A stretch of DNA of 64,000 nt from Bacillota bacterium. GTDB lineage: Bacteria; Bacillota_A; Clostridia; Lachnospirales; Lachnospiraceae. The translations under genes were made by a program, and so were the position numbers. Location of the stretch: contig JAEZTQ010000088.1 in assembly GCA_023443625.1 (NCBI GenBank), forward strand, positions 26,774 to 90,773, read 5' to 3'. The notes under the pieces were generated by a model. It had not been told where the DNA came from. It saw only the letters and a program-made list of their open reading frames with translations, and did not search any database. Below are positions 1 through 6,961 of this stretch, in pieces. Positions within the stretch are counted from its first letter, which is position 1. The number at the start of each line of letters is the position of its first letter.

Positions 1-252
1 GATACAATTAAAAAAGCTGTTATAGATAATCAATGCTTAGCAGTTATCTCTATACGGCAAGTAGAAGAGGAAATTAAAAGTGGGAAAATACATGTTATTC
101 AGAATAAAGACTGTGACTGGGATAGATTTTTTAGTGTTGTATACCATAAAAATAAAGTTATAACCGATGAAATGAAGAGTCTTATTGAGGTAGTAAAAAA
201 TTATAAACATGTAGATGTTCTTCAAGGAATTAGCACAGGGGAAATTCAGTAA
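1..252 (+). CDS. LysR-family regulator, C-terminal fragment (cut by window edge)
   Basis: An open frame enters from the left edge and ends at a TAA at 250-252. The 83 visible residues have the feel of the last part of a LysR substrate-binding domain: an AVISIRQVEEEIKSGKI-like strand/helix followed by a short strand (FFSVVYHKN) and a final helix (ITDEMKSLIEVVKNY). The DNA-binding helix-turn-helix lies outside the window, so the identity rests on the C-terminal pattern only. It is followed by a strong intrinsic terminator at 364-405, which separates it from the DUF134 cluster. Target and effector cannot be read. Confidence 0.65.
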   Translation, partial: DTIKKAVIDNQCLAVISIRQVEEEIKSGKIHVIQNKDCDWDRFFSVVYHKNKVITDEMKSLIEVVKNYKHVDVLQGISTGEIQ

Positions 253-363
253 AAATTACAAATTAAATATAGTTTTATTTAAACGTACAATAATCTTACT
301 GTCATGCAATCGTGAGAATTTCTGAAGAGTGCAACGACATAACTGGGAGTCAGAGAGGGAATG

Positions 364-405
364 CCGTTAATCAGGAGATAAATTTTCTTGGTTAACGGTT
401 TTTTT
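364..405 (+). terminator. Strong intrinsic terminator or attenuator
   Basis: CCGTTAATCAGGAGA pairs almost continuously (with G-U pairs) with TTTTCTTGGTTAACGG around a TAAATT loop and is followed by seven T residues. It lies 110 bases after the LysR stop codon. The bases 300-360 before it look non-random but I cannot match them to a riboswitch class. Confidence 0.85.
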
Positions 406-425
406 AATCAAAACGAAATTAGTTA

Positions 426-453
426 TTGACATATGCCATAAACGGGGTATGAT
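426..453 (+). promoter_or_regulatory. Sigma-A promoter of the DUF134-Mrp cluster
   Basis: A perfect -35 TTGACA (426-431) is followed after 16 bases by TATGAT (448-453). It is the only good promoter between the terminator at 405 and the DUF134 gene, and its -35 sits inside the first copy of the 14-base direct repeat described at 430-479. Confidence 0.8.
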
Positions 454-479
454 AAGAATAGATAGCATATGCCATAAAC
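430..479 (+). repeat. Two 14-base direct repeats spanning the promoter (operator candidate)
   Basis: CATATGCCATAAAC occurs at 430-443 and again at 466-479, a 36-base offset. One copy overlaps the -35/spacer and the other lies just past the -10 and start-point region. Such placement is typical for a repressor or autoregulator; the DUF134 helix-turn-helix protein encoded at 582 is the natural candidate (inference). Confidence 0.6.
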
Positions 480-497
480 TATATGGAAGTGAATATC

Positions 498-557
498 ATG
501 CCTAGAAGAGCTGGAACGGGCCCAATAGGTGCTGGATCAATGACTAGAAGAGTTTAG
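498..557 (+). CDS. 19-residue DUF5320-like mini-protein
   Basis: ATG at 498 follows GGAAGTG with normal spacing and the frame closes at TAG 555-557. The product MPRRAGTGPIGAGSMTRRV strongly recalls the conserved start of DUF5320 proteins (MPxGDGTGPxGxGPMTGR), which commonly accompany DUF134, dinitrogenase-cofactor-like and Mrp genes. It lacks the rest of that family (the Gly-rich and coiled C-terminal part). It could be a remnant, a minimal functional homologue or a translated leader. It ends 24 bases before the DUF134 start and would share its mRNA. Confidence 0.55.
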   Translation: MPRRAGTGPIGAGSMTRRV

Positions 558-581
558 GATTAGAATGGAGGGTGATAAATC

Positions 582-932
582 ATGGCAAGACCGATTAAGT
601 GGAGAAAAGTTTGCTGCTTGCCTGAAAGCAATAGATTCGGGCCTCTTGATTCAACTACAGATGCAGAAAACCATGTAAACATGACCGTTGACGAGTACGA
701 AACCATAAGGCTTATCGATTTAGAGGGCTTTACACAAGAAGAGTGTGCCACGAAGATGAATGTGGCTCGAAGTACCGTACAAGGCATTTATATCGAGGCC
801 AGAAAAAAGCTTGCTGAATCATTAGTTAAGGGAAAGGTACTGTCGATTGAGGGCGGTGAATACCGGCTTTGTGATGGATTGGGGAATGGTTGTGGTCACG
901 GCTGTCATAGGCATAGGCGTAGTCGATGGTAA
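582..932 (+). CDS. DUF134 family DNA-binding protein
   Basis: The 116-aa product begins [15 protein letters not shown], the hallmark start of DUF134 proteins. Residues about 35-85 form a sigma70-region-4-like helix-turn-helix ([18 protein letters not shown], then [21 protein letters not shown]). The C-terminus is Cys/His-rich ([19 protein letters not shown]), suggesting metal binding. The family is typically encoded next to Mrp/NBP35 ATPases and Fe-S or molybdenum-cofactor-like proteins, as here. The start is supported by a GGAGGGTG site. The role is probably transcriptional control of this cluster, perhaps through the repeats at 430-479; the ligand is unknown. Confidence 0.9.
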   Translation: MARPIKWRKVCCLPESNRFGPLDSTTDAENHVNMTVDEYETIRLIDLEGFTQEECATKMNVARSTVQGIYIEARKKLAESLVKGKVLSIEGGEYRLCDGLGNGCGHGCHRHRRSRW

Positions 933-950
933 ATACCGAATGGTACAAAA

Positions 951-1060
951 GTAAAGTATTATACCTGTCATTGTACAGGCATAGAAGCCTACAAAAGACT
1001 GAAATCTGTTATGGGTGATATTATTGATTATCTACAGCAGGCAGTGAAATTACAATCTAA
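951..1060 (+). pseudogene. Remnant C-terminus of an MBL-fold metallohydrolase
   Basis: From 951 one frame reads KVKYYTCHCTGIEAYKRLKS followed by VMGDIIDYLQ, which resembles the C-terminal block of MBL-fold hydrolases of the dihydropterin-aminobenzene-phosphate-synthase-like type (HCTG, then a LK..GD..YL..G pattern). Continuing with a one-base shift near 1034-1038 gives AGSEITI and a TAA at 1058-1060, the expected ending. The N-terminal HxHxDH region is absent. It sits between DUF134 and Mrp, where complete MBL-fold genes are often found. It is therefore read as a decayed gene with a deletion and a frameshift. Confidence 0.55.
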
Positions 1061-1074
1061 AAGGAGCAAAGATT

Positions 1075-1923
1075 ATGAGTGAAAATTGCAATCAAAGCTG
1101 TAGCAGTTGTTCGGAGGACTACACAGAAAGAAAAGAACAAAAAATGGATTTCTCCGAAAAACTGCACAAGATGAGCAGCATTAAAAAGGTCATTGGTATT
1201 GTTAGCGGCAAAGGAGGAGTCGGCAAGTCACTTGTTACCTCAATGCTTGCAGTTACAATGAACAGAAGGGGTTATCATACTGCCATTCTTGATGCGGATA
1301 TTACGGGGCCTTCTATTCCTAAAGTCTTTGGTATCAGAGAAAAAGCTAAAGGTAGTGAATTCGGGTTGTTCCCTGTTAAAACTAAGACCAACATTGATAT
1401 TATGTCTGTTAATTTGCTTTTAGAAAATGATACTGATCCAGTTGTTTGGAGAGGGCCAATTATTGCTGGTACAGTAAAGCAGTTTTGGACTGATGTTATC
1501 TGGAGCGATGTGGATTTTATGTTCATCGATATGCCACCGGGCACCGGCGATGTTCCCCTTACGGTATTTCAATCCATTGCTGTTGATGGGATTATCGTTG
1601 TTACATCTCCCCAGGAGCTTGTATCTATGATTGTTTCAAAGGCTGTTAAGATGGCAGAGATGATGAATATCCCTATTATCGGTCTGGTGGAAAACATGTC
1701 TTATTTTAAATGTCCTGATAATGGCAAGGACTATCAAATATTTGGCGAAAGCCACATTGAAGAAATTGCTGATAAACATAATTTAAAGGTTCTTGCTAAA
1801 TTACCTATTGACCCGAACATTTCAGCTGCATGTGACAAGGGTATGATAGAGCATTTCGATGGTAATTGGCTTGATAGAACATCAAAAATACTAGAGGAAA
1901 GATTTGAGGAAAATAAAAAATGA
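1075..1923 (+). CDS. Mrp/NBP35-type P-loop ATPase (Fe-S carrier)
   Basis: The 282-aa protein starts with a Cys-rich segment (CNQSCSSC, residues 5-12) like that of Nbp35/clostridial Mrp proteins. A deviant Walker A GKGGVGKS follows at about residues 46-53, then DADITGPSIP and the Mrp signature MPPGTGD. The ENMSYFKCPDNG segment near residue 205 carries the C-terminal cysteine typical of the family. Members bind and transfer labile Fe-S clusters in the cytosol as dimers with ATP hydrolysis. AAAGGAG lies just before the ATG. Its TGA overlaps the next gene's ATG (ATGA), so the two are translationally coupled. The client protein is not evident. Confidence 0.92.
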   Translation: MSENCNQSCSSCSEDYTERKEQKMDFSEKLHKMSSIKKVIGIVSGKGGVGKSLVTSMLAVTMNRRGYHTAILDADITGPSIPKVFGIREKAKGSEFGLFPVKTKTNIDIMSVNLLLENDTDPVVWRGPIIAGTVKQFWTDVIWSDVDFMFIDMPPGTGDVPLTVFQSIAVDGIIVVTSPQELVSMIVSKAVKMAEMMNIPIIGLVENMSYFKCPDNGKDYQIFGESHIEEIADKHNLKVLAKLPIDPNISAACDKGMIEHFDGNWLDRTSKILEERFEENKK

Positions 1924-2387
1924 GTGAGCATTCAACATTAGCGAAAGACTTATTCGAAAAAGGATATAATTGTTCTCAATCAGTAGTGTTAGCCTTTTGT
2001 GATGAAACAGGTCTAGACTCTGAAACTGCACTGAAGATTTCATCCTCTTTTGGTGGTGGAATGGGAAGGTTACGAGAGGTATGTGGAGCAGTTACTGGAA
2101 TGTTTATTGTAGCGGGAATGTTAGATGGATATTCTGACCCATTAGATAGAACAGCCAAAGTTGAACATTATAAGCTGATTCAGTCAATTGCGATGAAATT
2201 TGAGGATGAAAATAAATCTATCATTTGCAGAGAGCTTTTAGGCTTGTCTGTAGATAAAGAAAGTCACATACCAGAAGAGAGAAATGAAGGTTATTATAAA
2301 AAACGTCCATGTGCAGAGCTTGTTGAGTATGGAGCAAAAATATTAGATGAATATATTCAAAATAAAAAAATGGATGAAAATAAGTGA
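1920..2387 (+). CDS. C_GCAxxG_C_C family protein
   Basis: The 155-aa protein has the pattern that names this family: GYNCSQSV near residue 17, then CGAVTGM near residue 57, and later cysteines (IICRELLG and RPCAELVEYG). This is a redox or metal-associated family of unproven biochemistry, widespread in anaerobes. The gene overlaps the Mrp stop codon by four bases, pointing to a common function, possibly handling a metal or Fe-S species. The hydrophilic tail (EYIQNKKMDENK) is not conserved in character. Confidence 0.88.
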   Translation: MSEHSTLAKDLFEKGYNCSQSVVLAFCDETGLDSETALKISSSFGGGMGRLREVCGAVTGMFIVAGMLDGYSDPLDRTAKVEHYKLIQSIAMKFEDENKSIICRELLGLSVDKESHIPEERNEGYYKKRPCAELVEYGAKILDEYIQNKKMDENK

Positions 2388-2456
2388 TAAAAATTGCAGT
2401 AGCAAGCTCGCGGTATAGCTAGTACCAGTTGTCCTTATATCGTAAATGAAAGAAAG

Positions 2457-2494
2457 GATCCCCGAGATAGGTTTTAGGCCTAACCAAGGGGATC
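2457..2494 (-). terminator. Hairpin between convergent genes
   Basis: GATCCCC (2457-2463) pairs with GGGGATC (2488-2494), and an inner GGTT/AACC stem lies around 70-85 of the same block. On the minus strand it is followed by CTTTCTTT, so it most likely ends the HMA/P-type ATPase transcript. Confidence 0.55.
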
Positions 2495-2506
2495 GCTTCC
2501 TAGCTT

Positions 2507-2740
2507 TTACTTCGCTTTTACTTGAGATTTTTTAACTTCATATCCCAGGGCGGTGATGGCCTTCTCCACATCCTCCACCGATAGCTTTTCAGTATCAAAA
2601 TCAAACTTTACCTTGCTGGAATTAAAAAGTACCTTTACACTTTCTTTTTCTATACTGCTCAAAGATTTTACCGTTTTTTCAATCTTTTGGACACAGGATG
2701 GACAGGTTAATGTTTCTAGTTGTATGGTTGCTTGTTTCAT
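2507..2740 (-). CDS. Heavy-metal-associated (HMA) domain protein, CopZ-like
   Basis: The 77-aa protein is a single ferredoxin-fold HMA domain. The metal site is TCPSCVQKIEKTV (residues 12-24, CxxC). Strands VKVLFNSSKVKFDFD and the GYEVK end complete the fold. Such proteins pass soft metal ions to P1B ATPases; here the partner is encoded immediately upstream, 44 bases away, and itself lacks an HMA domain, so this is probably its detached metal-binding domain. A GGAAG site precedes the ATG. The spacing of the two cysteines suits Cu(I) or Zn(II); the metal is not decided by sequence alone. Confidence 0.88.
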   Translation of the reverse strand: MKQATIQLETLTCPSCVQKIEKTVKSLSSIEKESVKVLFNSSKVKFDFDTEKLSVEDVEKAITALGYEVKKSQVKAK

Positions 2741-2784
2741 TTTTACTCTTCCTTTCTAAATGTGATTATTTGGATGATATATTC

Positions 2785-4638
2785 TTACCTTAATTTGTAC
2801 CTCAGCAGCCTCATGCCGTTTAGGATTACGACAAGGATACTGGCTTCGTGTACCAGCATACCTATGGACATATTCATCCATTCGCTGAAGAATACGCTGG
2901 CGAGCAAGAACAGTACAACTCCTACGGCAATCATAATATTTTGTTTCATATTTCTAGCTGTAGCTTTTGTTAGCCCAAGGGCATGGGGCAAGCGGCTAAA
3001 ATCTGAATTCATTAGAACAACATCGGAAGTCTCAATTGCTACGTCTGTACCGCTACCCATGGCGATACCGATATGCGCTAAAGCCAGAGAGGGGCTGTCA
3101 TTCACGCCATCGCCGACGAAAGCGACGATTTGACCCTCTTCCTCAATCAACTTTTTGATAAAAGTAGATTTATCTTCTGGCAGCATGTTTCCATGGGCTT
3201 CGGTGAGGCCTAGTTCCCGGCTTACTGCATCAACCGTTCCCTGATTGTCACCTGACAGCATAAGAAGGTTTTTGACTCCTAATTTTTTCAGCCTTAACAA
3301 ATCTTCTTTCACACCGGGCCGTATCTGGTCACGAACCCCCATTAAAATCTTCAGTTCCCCGTCAACAGAAGTTAGTACAAGGGAGTTTCCATTTTTTTCG
3401 AAAAGGGCTATGTCGGCTTTCGCCTCTTCGCTCAGATCAACATTTTCTCTTTCCATTAAGGTGACATTGCCAACCGCTATTCTGTGTCCATTGACATTAG
3501 CTGCAATTCCACCGCCCTTTATAACCTCCGTATTTTCAACTGGTGAGAATGTGGTTTCGCCGATTTCCTCTAAAACTGCTTTGGCTAGCGGGTGATCGGA
3601 TTCCCGCTCGATGCTTGCAAGATATCCAAGGGCCTCCGGGATATTCACGCCATAATATTTTTTTTCCGCAACAGATGGATTTCCCGCAGTCAACGTGCCT
3701 GTTTTATCGAACACCATGGTATCCAGCCTGCTAAAATCCCCGATTACCTCACTGCCTTTAAGCAGGACGCCGTGGCGTGCGCCGTTTCCAATTCCAGCTA
3801 CGTTAGATACGGGGACACCAATCACCAAAGCACCGGGGCATCCAAGGACTAGAATGGTAATGGCCAGTTCAAGATTTTGTGAGAATAACCAAACGAGTAT
3901 GGCTAGGAGAAGAACGGCAGGAGTATAGTATTTTGAAAAGCGGTCTATGAAACGCTCAGCCTCTGATTTTGAGTCCTGGGCTTCTTCTACCAGCTCAATG
4001 ATTTTACCGAATGTCGTGTCTTCACCAACACGATCAGCGGTGATTTGAATGGTTCCATTATCCAGGATCGTGCCTGCGAATACATTGGAGCCCTTTTCCT
4101 TTGAGACGGGAAGTGACTCTCCTGTAATACTTCCTTCGTTGATGCTGCCTTCACCAGACAAAACAGTACCGTCAACCGGTATCTTTGCACCGGTTTTAAC
4201 CAGTAAAATGTCGCCTACATCCACTTCATCTACTTCAACTTCTTCAAATTCACCATTTTCCATTTGCTTTAGAGCACTTTCAGGCGCCATTTCTGTAAGC
4301 TCTTTAATGGCAGAGCGGGTTTTATTCAGTGTGCGCTGCTCTAAAAAAGCACCGAACAGGAACAGAAATGTAACAATTGCGGATTCCTCGAAGTTTCGAA
4401 TGAAAAATGCACCGGCTACTGCGATGGTAACTAAAACATCAATACTGACGACTTTGACTTTTAATGCCTGATACGCTTGCATCGCAATAGGCGCTACGCC
4501 CAAAATGGAGGCGATTACCAGAGCCCAAACAGCCACAACTTCATTTTTGAAACCCAGCTCACTGGTAAAACCTATGGCAATTAAAATGGCGCTCACGATT
4601 GTTATGTGGTTTTTTCGGCTAAGTATAAACCTCTGCAT
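2785..4638 (-). CDS. Heavy-metal P1B-type ATPase with unusual CPG motif
   Basis: The 617-aa membrane ATPase has paired N-terminal TM helices, the actuator loop with TGES (SITGESLPV), the ion-site helix, the phosphorylation motif DKTGTLT, the HP motif (SDHPLAKAV) and the hinge GDGVNDSPSLA. It has no N-terminal HMA domain; the HMA protein at 2507 probably replaces it. The ion-binding helix reads LGCPGALVIGVPV, so the usual CPC, CPH or SPC is CPG, which makes the substrate uncertain. It lies in one minus-strand operon with the RIC-like and HMA genes. An AAGGAAGGTG site fixes the start. Base composition is richer in GC than the flanks. Confidence 0.93.
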   Translation of the reverse strand: MQRFILSRKNHITIVSAILIAIGFTSELGFKNEVVAVWALVIASILGVAPIAMQAYQALKVKVVSIDVLVTIAVAGAFFIRNFEESAIVTFLFLFGAFLEQRTLNKTRSAIKELTEMAPESALKQMENGEFEEVEVDEVDVGDILLVKTGAKIPVDGTVLSGEGSINEGSITGESLPVSKEKGSNVFAGTILDNGTIQITADRVGEDTTFGKIIELVEEAQDSKSEAERFIDRFSKYYTPAVLLLAILVWLFSQNLELAITILVLGCPGALVIGVPVSNVAGIGNGARHGVLLKGSEVIGDFSRLDTMVFDKTGTLTAGNPSVAEKKYYGVNIPEALGYLASIERESDHPLAKAVLEEIGETTFSPVENTEVIKGGGIAANVNGHRIAVGNVTLMERENVDLSEEAKADIALFEKNGNSLVLTSVDGELKILMGVRDQIRPGVKEDLLRLKKLGVKNLLMLSGDNQGTVDAVSRELGLTEAHGNMLPEDKSTFIKKLIEEEGQIVAFVGDGVNDSPSLALAHIGIAMGSGTDVAIETSDVVLMNSDFSRLPHALGLTKATARNMKQNIMIAVGVVLFLLASVFFSEWMNMSIGMLVHEASILVVILNGMRLLRYKLR

Positions 4639-4674
4639 CTTATCACCTTCCTTTTTTCCTAATTCATTTTGTGC

Positions 4675-4977
4675 TTAAGCTTGGTATGCTTTATCCAGTT
4701 CAGCCAGCATGTTGTAAACTGCTTCGTAGCTTTCGCATACATCGGCTGGAACCGTGTAGTTGTTTGTTAATTCACGCAGCTTTTGAAATTCCTCCTTTAA
4801 GGCAGGGACTTCTGAGCCTGATTCCTTTGTTTTCTTACTTAGCGTGTCAAACACCTTATGGACTTCATGGAACTCGGGATGATTATTTCCATGAACTCTT
4901 GCCACAATGGGCACATACTGCCTCAGTGTCTGAAAATGCTTCGCCTTTGCTACATTAAATATTTGTTTGTTAGCCAT
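4675..4977 (-). CDS. RIC/ScdA-like short hemerythrin-type protein
   Basis: The 100-aa protein carries KHFQTLRQYVPIVARVHG followed by NNHPEFHEVHKVF, close to the di-iron VHG..HPE block of RIC (repair of iron centres) proteins, and a YTVPADVCESYEAVYNML segment like their later helix. The final HIHLEN-type ligands of full-length RIC are missing, so this is a short form. RIC proteins restore nitrosylated or oxidised Fe-S clusters in the cytosol. It is the first gene of a minus-strand operon with the ATPase (36-base gap) and HMA protein, preceded by an FNR-type site. Alternative: a non-enzymatic hemerythrin-like sensor. Confidence 0.7.
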   Translation of the reverse strand: MANKQIFNVAKAKHFQTLRQYVPIVARVHGNNHPEFHEVHKVFDTLSKKTKESGSEVPALKEEFQKLRELTNNYTVPADVCESYEAVYNMLAELDKAYQA

Positions 4978-5021
4978 ATTATCTCCAACTCCTTTTTAAT
5001 TAGTTTGCTTTGTCTGAGCTT

Positions 5022-5063
5022 ATTGTATCATGGTTCACAGAATAATTTTTTGACCTAAATCAA
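5022..5063 (-). promoter_or_regulatory. FNR/CRP-type activated promoter of the RIC-ATPase operon
   Basis: On the minus strand a -10 TACAAT (plus 5022-5027) has no recognisable -35. Instead TTGACCTAAATCAA lies at 5050-5063, one base from the FNR consensus TTGAT-N4-ATCAA. With a start point about seven bases below the -10 (near 5015), the site is centred at about -41.5, the classic class II activator position. The CRP/FNR regulator encoded divergently at 5231 is the obvious ligand. Confidence 0.65.
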
Positions 5064-5132
5064 AAATGAAAAAATTATTGCCTTCAGAGTAAGAAAAAAG
5101 CTACCTGGCTGCATCGAATAGGCCAATTGAGC

Positions 5133-5162
5133 TTTACTAATCAAATCATTTTGCTGTATAAT
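5133..5162 (+). promoter_or_regulatory. Promoter of the CRP/FNR gene
   Basis: TTTACT (5133-5138) and a perfect TATAAT (5157-5162) are separated by 18 bases, 68 bases before the start codon. It fires divergently from the operon promoter at 5022-5063. Confidence 0.6.
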
Positions 5163-5230
5163 AGATATTAATCGTTGGATTAGGGATATAAGATAGATTA
5201 ACAATGGATGAAAGTTAGGAGGAAATGCAA

Positions 5231-5920
5231 ATGCAATGCTGTCATCAACATGAAAGCCATGCAAGCTGTATGGAGCATGTGCCAATTTTCGCAAGCCTTA
5301 GCCAGGAAGAAAAAATGGAGATTGTAGAGATTGCATCCTCCCGCAGCTTCGAAAAAGGCGAAACGATATATAGAGCAGGTGATGAAGGCGGAACCCTCTT
5401 TGTCCTCTATACCGGTCGAGCAAAGCTTTTTCGCTTAAATGCAAATGGTAAGGAACAGGTTCTCCGTCTGGTTGAGCCTGGGGAATTTATTGGAGAGTTG
5501 TCCCTCTTTTCTTCCCTTCCCCTCACCGACAATGCTCAGGCCTTGGAGGCGACAACCATGTGCGTTCTGCAAGGGCAACGGCTCAAGGGGTTGATGGCAA
5601 AATACCCTTCCATTGCCTTTAAGGTGATGGATGAGCTCTCCCGCAGACTGGAAAAAGCGGAAAACCGCATCGAGGACATAAGCCTAAGCTCGGTAACCAA
5701 GAGGGTTGCAGGAGCTATGCTGGAGCTGTCAAAAGGCAAAGAGGAGTTTCTACTGCCCATGACCAAGGGGGATCTGGCTTCTCAGCTCGGGATGACGCAG
5801 GAAACTCTAAGCCGCAAGCTGGCCGCATTACAGGAAGAAGGGCTTATCCTATTAAAAGGGCACCGTAAAGTCATTATAAAAAACAAGTCGGAGCTGGAAG
5901 CAGTCAGCCTCGAAGAATAA
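5231..5920 (+). CDS. CRP/FNR-family transcriptional regulator
   Basis: The protein has a cyclic-nucleotide-binding-like beta-roll (FSRSFEKGETIY-type start to GEFIGELSLFSS) , a dimer helix (KVMDELSRRLEKAENRI) and a C-terminal winged helix. The recognition helix reads QLGMTQETLSRKL, with the E..SR arrangement of FNR proteins that read TTGAT half sites. The N-terminus (MQCCHQHESHASC) is rich in Cys and His and could hold a metal or Fe-S sensor. ATG 5231 is preferred over ATG 5225 because AGGAGG at 5217-5222 is eight bases from the former and only two from the latter. Likely activator of the divergent operon under low oxygen or nitric oxide. Confidence 0.9.
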   Translation: MQCCHQHESHASCMEHVPIFASLSQEEKMEIVEIASSRSFEKGETIYRAGDEGGTLFVLYTGRAKLFRLNANGKEQVLRLVEPGEFIGELSLFSSLPLTDNAQALEATTMCVLQGQRLKGLMAKYPSIAFKVMDELSRRLEKAENRIEDISLSSVTKRVAGAMLELSKGKEEFLLPMTKGDLASQLGMTQETLSRKLAALQEEGLILLKGHRKVIIKNKSELEAVSLEE

Positions 5921-5972
5921 CCCACAGCGCAAAAAGTCAGCAGTTTATACTGCTGACTTTTTGCGCTGTGGG
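5921..5972. terminator. Perfect 23-bp inverted repeat, bidirectional terminator
   Basis: Bases 5921-5943 are exactly complementary to 5950-5972 around a TTTATA loop. It starts one base after the CRP/FNR stop and its right half also encodes the last residues of the ferredoxin remnant on the other strand. Confidence 0.8.
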
Positions 5973-6154
5973 ACAGGAGAATAGCATATTGCTTCTTTTG
6001 GGCAGACCTGCTGGCAGTTGGTACATTGATGACAGAGAGCAGTGTTGATAAGGGCTTTCTTATACTGGGGAACCACCGCTACCGCATGGGAGGGACAGAC
6101 CTTTTCGCAAAGTTTACACCCTATGCAGGCAGCTTCATCTACCGTCTTACTCCG
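5945..6154 (-). pseudogene. 5'-truncated 2[4Fe-4S] ferredoxin
   Basis: The minus strand is open for 69 codons and carries two complete cluster motifs, CIGCKLCEKVCP and, about 35 residues on, CHQCTNCQQVCP. It has no ATG, GTG or TTG start: an in-frame TGA (plus 6155-6157) lies just nine codons before the first cysteine. The coding end, KKSAV-stop, falls inside the 23-bp inverted repeat. It looks like the surviving C-terminal electron-transfer part of a larger gene, such as one associated with hybrid-cluster-protein or nitrite/NO reduction that often neighbours CRP/FNR (HcpR-like) regulators. Confidence 0.75.
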
Positions 6155-6203
6155 TCATTGATTCATAAATCTCTAACCATTAAACAAATTTATTAATTTT
6201 CTA

Positions 6204-6271
6204 TTGACATCCCCTGCCATCCTTCATATAATTAAATTAAACTGTCAGTATAATTTGTATAACGTTAGTTT
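6204..6271 (+). promoter_or_regulatory. Consensus promoter with TetR-type operator
   Basis: TTGACA (6204-6209), 17 bases, TATAAT (6227-6232) is a perfect consensus promoter. Immediately downstream an imperfect palindrome has arms 6239-6252 and 6258-6271 (10 of 14 positions symmetric, outer AAACT/AGTTT perfect). This is where the encoded TetR protein would block transcription of its own gene. Confidence 0.75.
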
Positions 6272-6291
6272 AAGGAGGGATAAAGAGATAC

Positions 6292-6933
6292 ATGAAAGAA
6301 ACAAAAAAAGAAGCCCTTGCTCAGTTTCATAGAACGAATATCATCCGGGCAGCCGAGAAATTATTTCTCGAGAAAGGAATTGAAAGTACAACGATGGATA
6401 ACATTGCGAAGGAAGCAGAATACAGCAAGGCAACTATCTATGTTTATTTTAAGAACAAAGAAGAAATCATCAGTTCTATTACTTTGATCAGTATGAAGAT
6501 GTATCTTAACACAATTACCGAAGCGATTGCACAAAGTACGGATATATACCAGCAATATTTTGATCTTTGTTATTCACTAGTCAATTTGCACAGAGATTAT
6601 CCATTTTATTATGAATGTCTTCTGAGGGAAATCAATGTTGATATAGATTTGGAAGAGACACCAAAGGTGTACAGGGAAATATATAATGCCGGAGAAGAAA
6701 TTAATAAGGTGATTGGTTCTATGCTTGAGAAGGGGATTAAATCTGGTATCATCCGCAGTGATATCCATATCATTGAAACCGTGTTTCTTTTGTGGGCAGG
6801 TATCTCCAGCGTGATTAGGATGGCTGTGGAGAAGGAAAAGTATCTATCCAAATTCTTTGGAATCACAAAGGAGAATTTTCTACAGTACAGTTTTGAGACA
6901 CTCTTAAAATCCATCTTAGCGAAAGATAAATAA
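6292..6933 (+). CDS. TetR/AcrR-family regulator
   Basis: The 213-aa protein has the TetR DNA-binding domain at residues about 12-60: IIRAAEKLFLEKGIESTTMD, then IAKEAEYSKATIYVYFKNKEE. The rest is the helical ligand domain with no recognisable ligand signature. An AAGGAGGG site lies upstream. It heads a two-gene unit with an FMN-binding membrane protein 28 bases on and is probably autorepressed through 6239-6271. The inducer may be linked to redox or envelope state, given the partner. Confidence 0.93.
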   Translation: MKETKKEALAQFHRTNIIRAAEKLFLEKGIESTTMDNIAKEAEYSKATIYVYFKNKEEIISSITLISMKMYLNTITEAIAQSTDIYQQYFDLCYSLVNLHRDYPFYYECLLREINVDIDLEETPKVYREIYNAGEEINKVIGSMLEKGIKSGIIRSDIHIIETVFLLWAGISSVIRMAVEKEKYLSKFFGITKENFLQYSFETLLKSILAKDK

Positions 6934-6961
6934 AATAAATAAATAAGGCAGGTTATATTCT

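Noticed and set aside
300..363. Riboswitch before the DUF134 cluster
   Set aside because: The region precedes a terminator, but I could not match it to any known aptamer consensus, and the cluster has its own promoter downstream of the terminator.
2720..4471. Several plus-strand ORFs opposite the P-type ATPase
   Set aside because: They are shadows of the minus-strand coding frame with no ribosome sites or recognisable domains.
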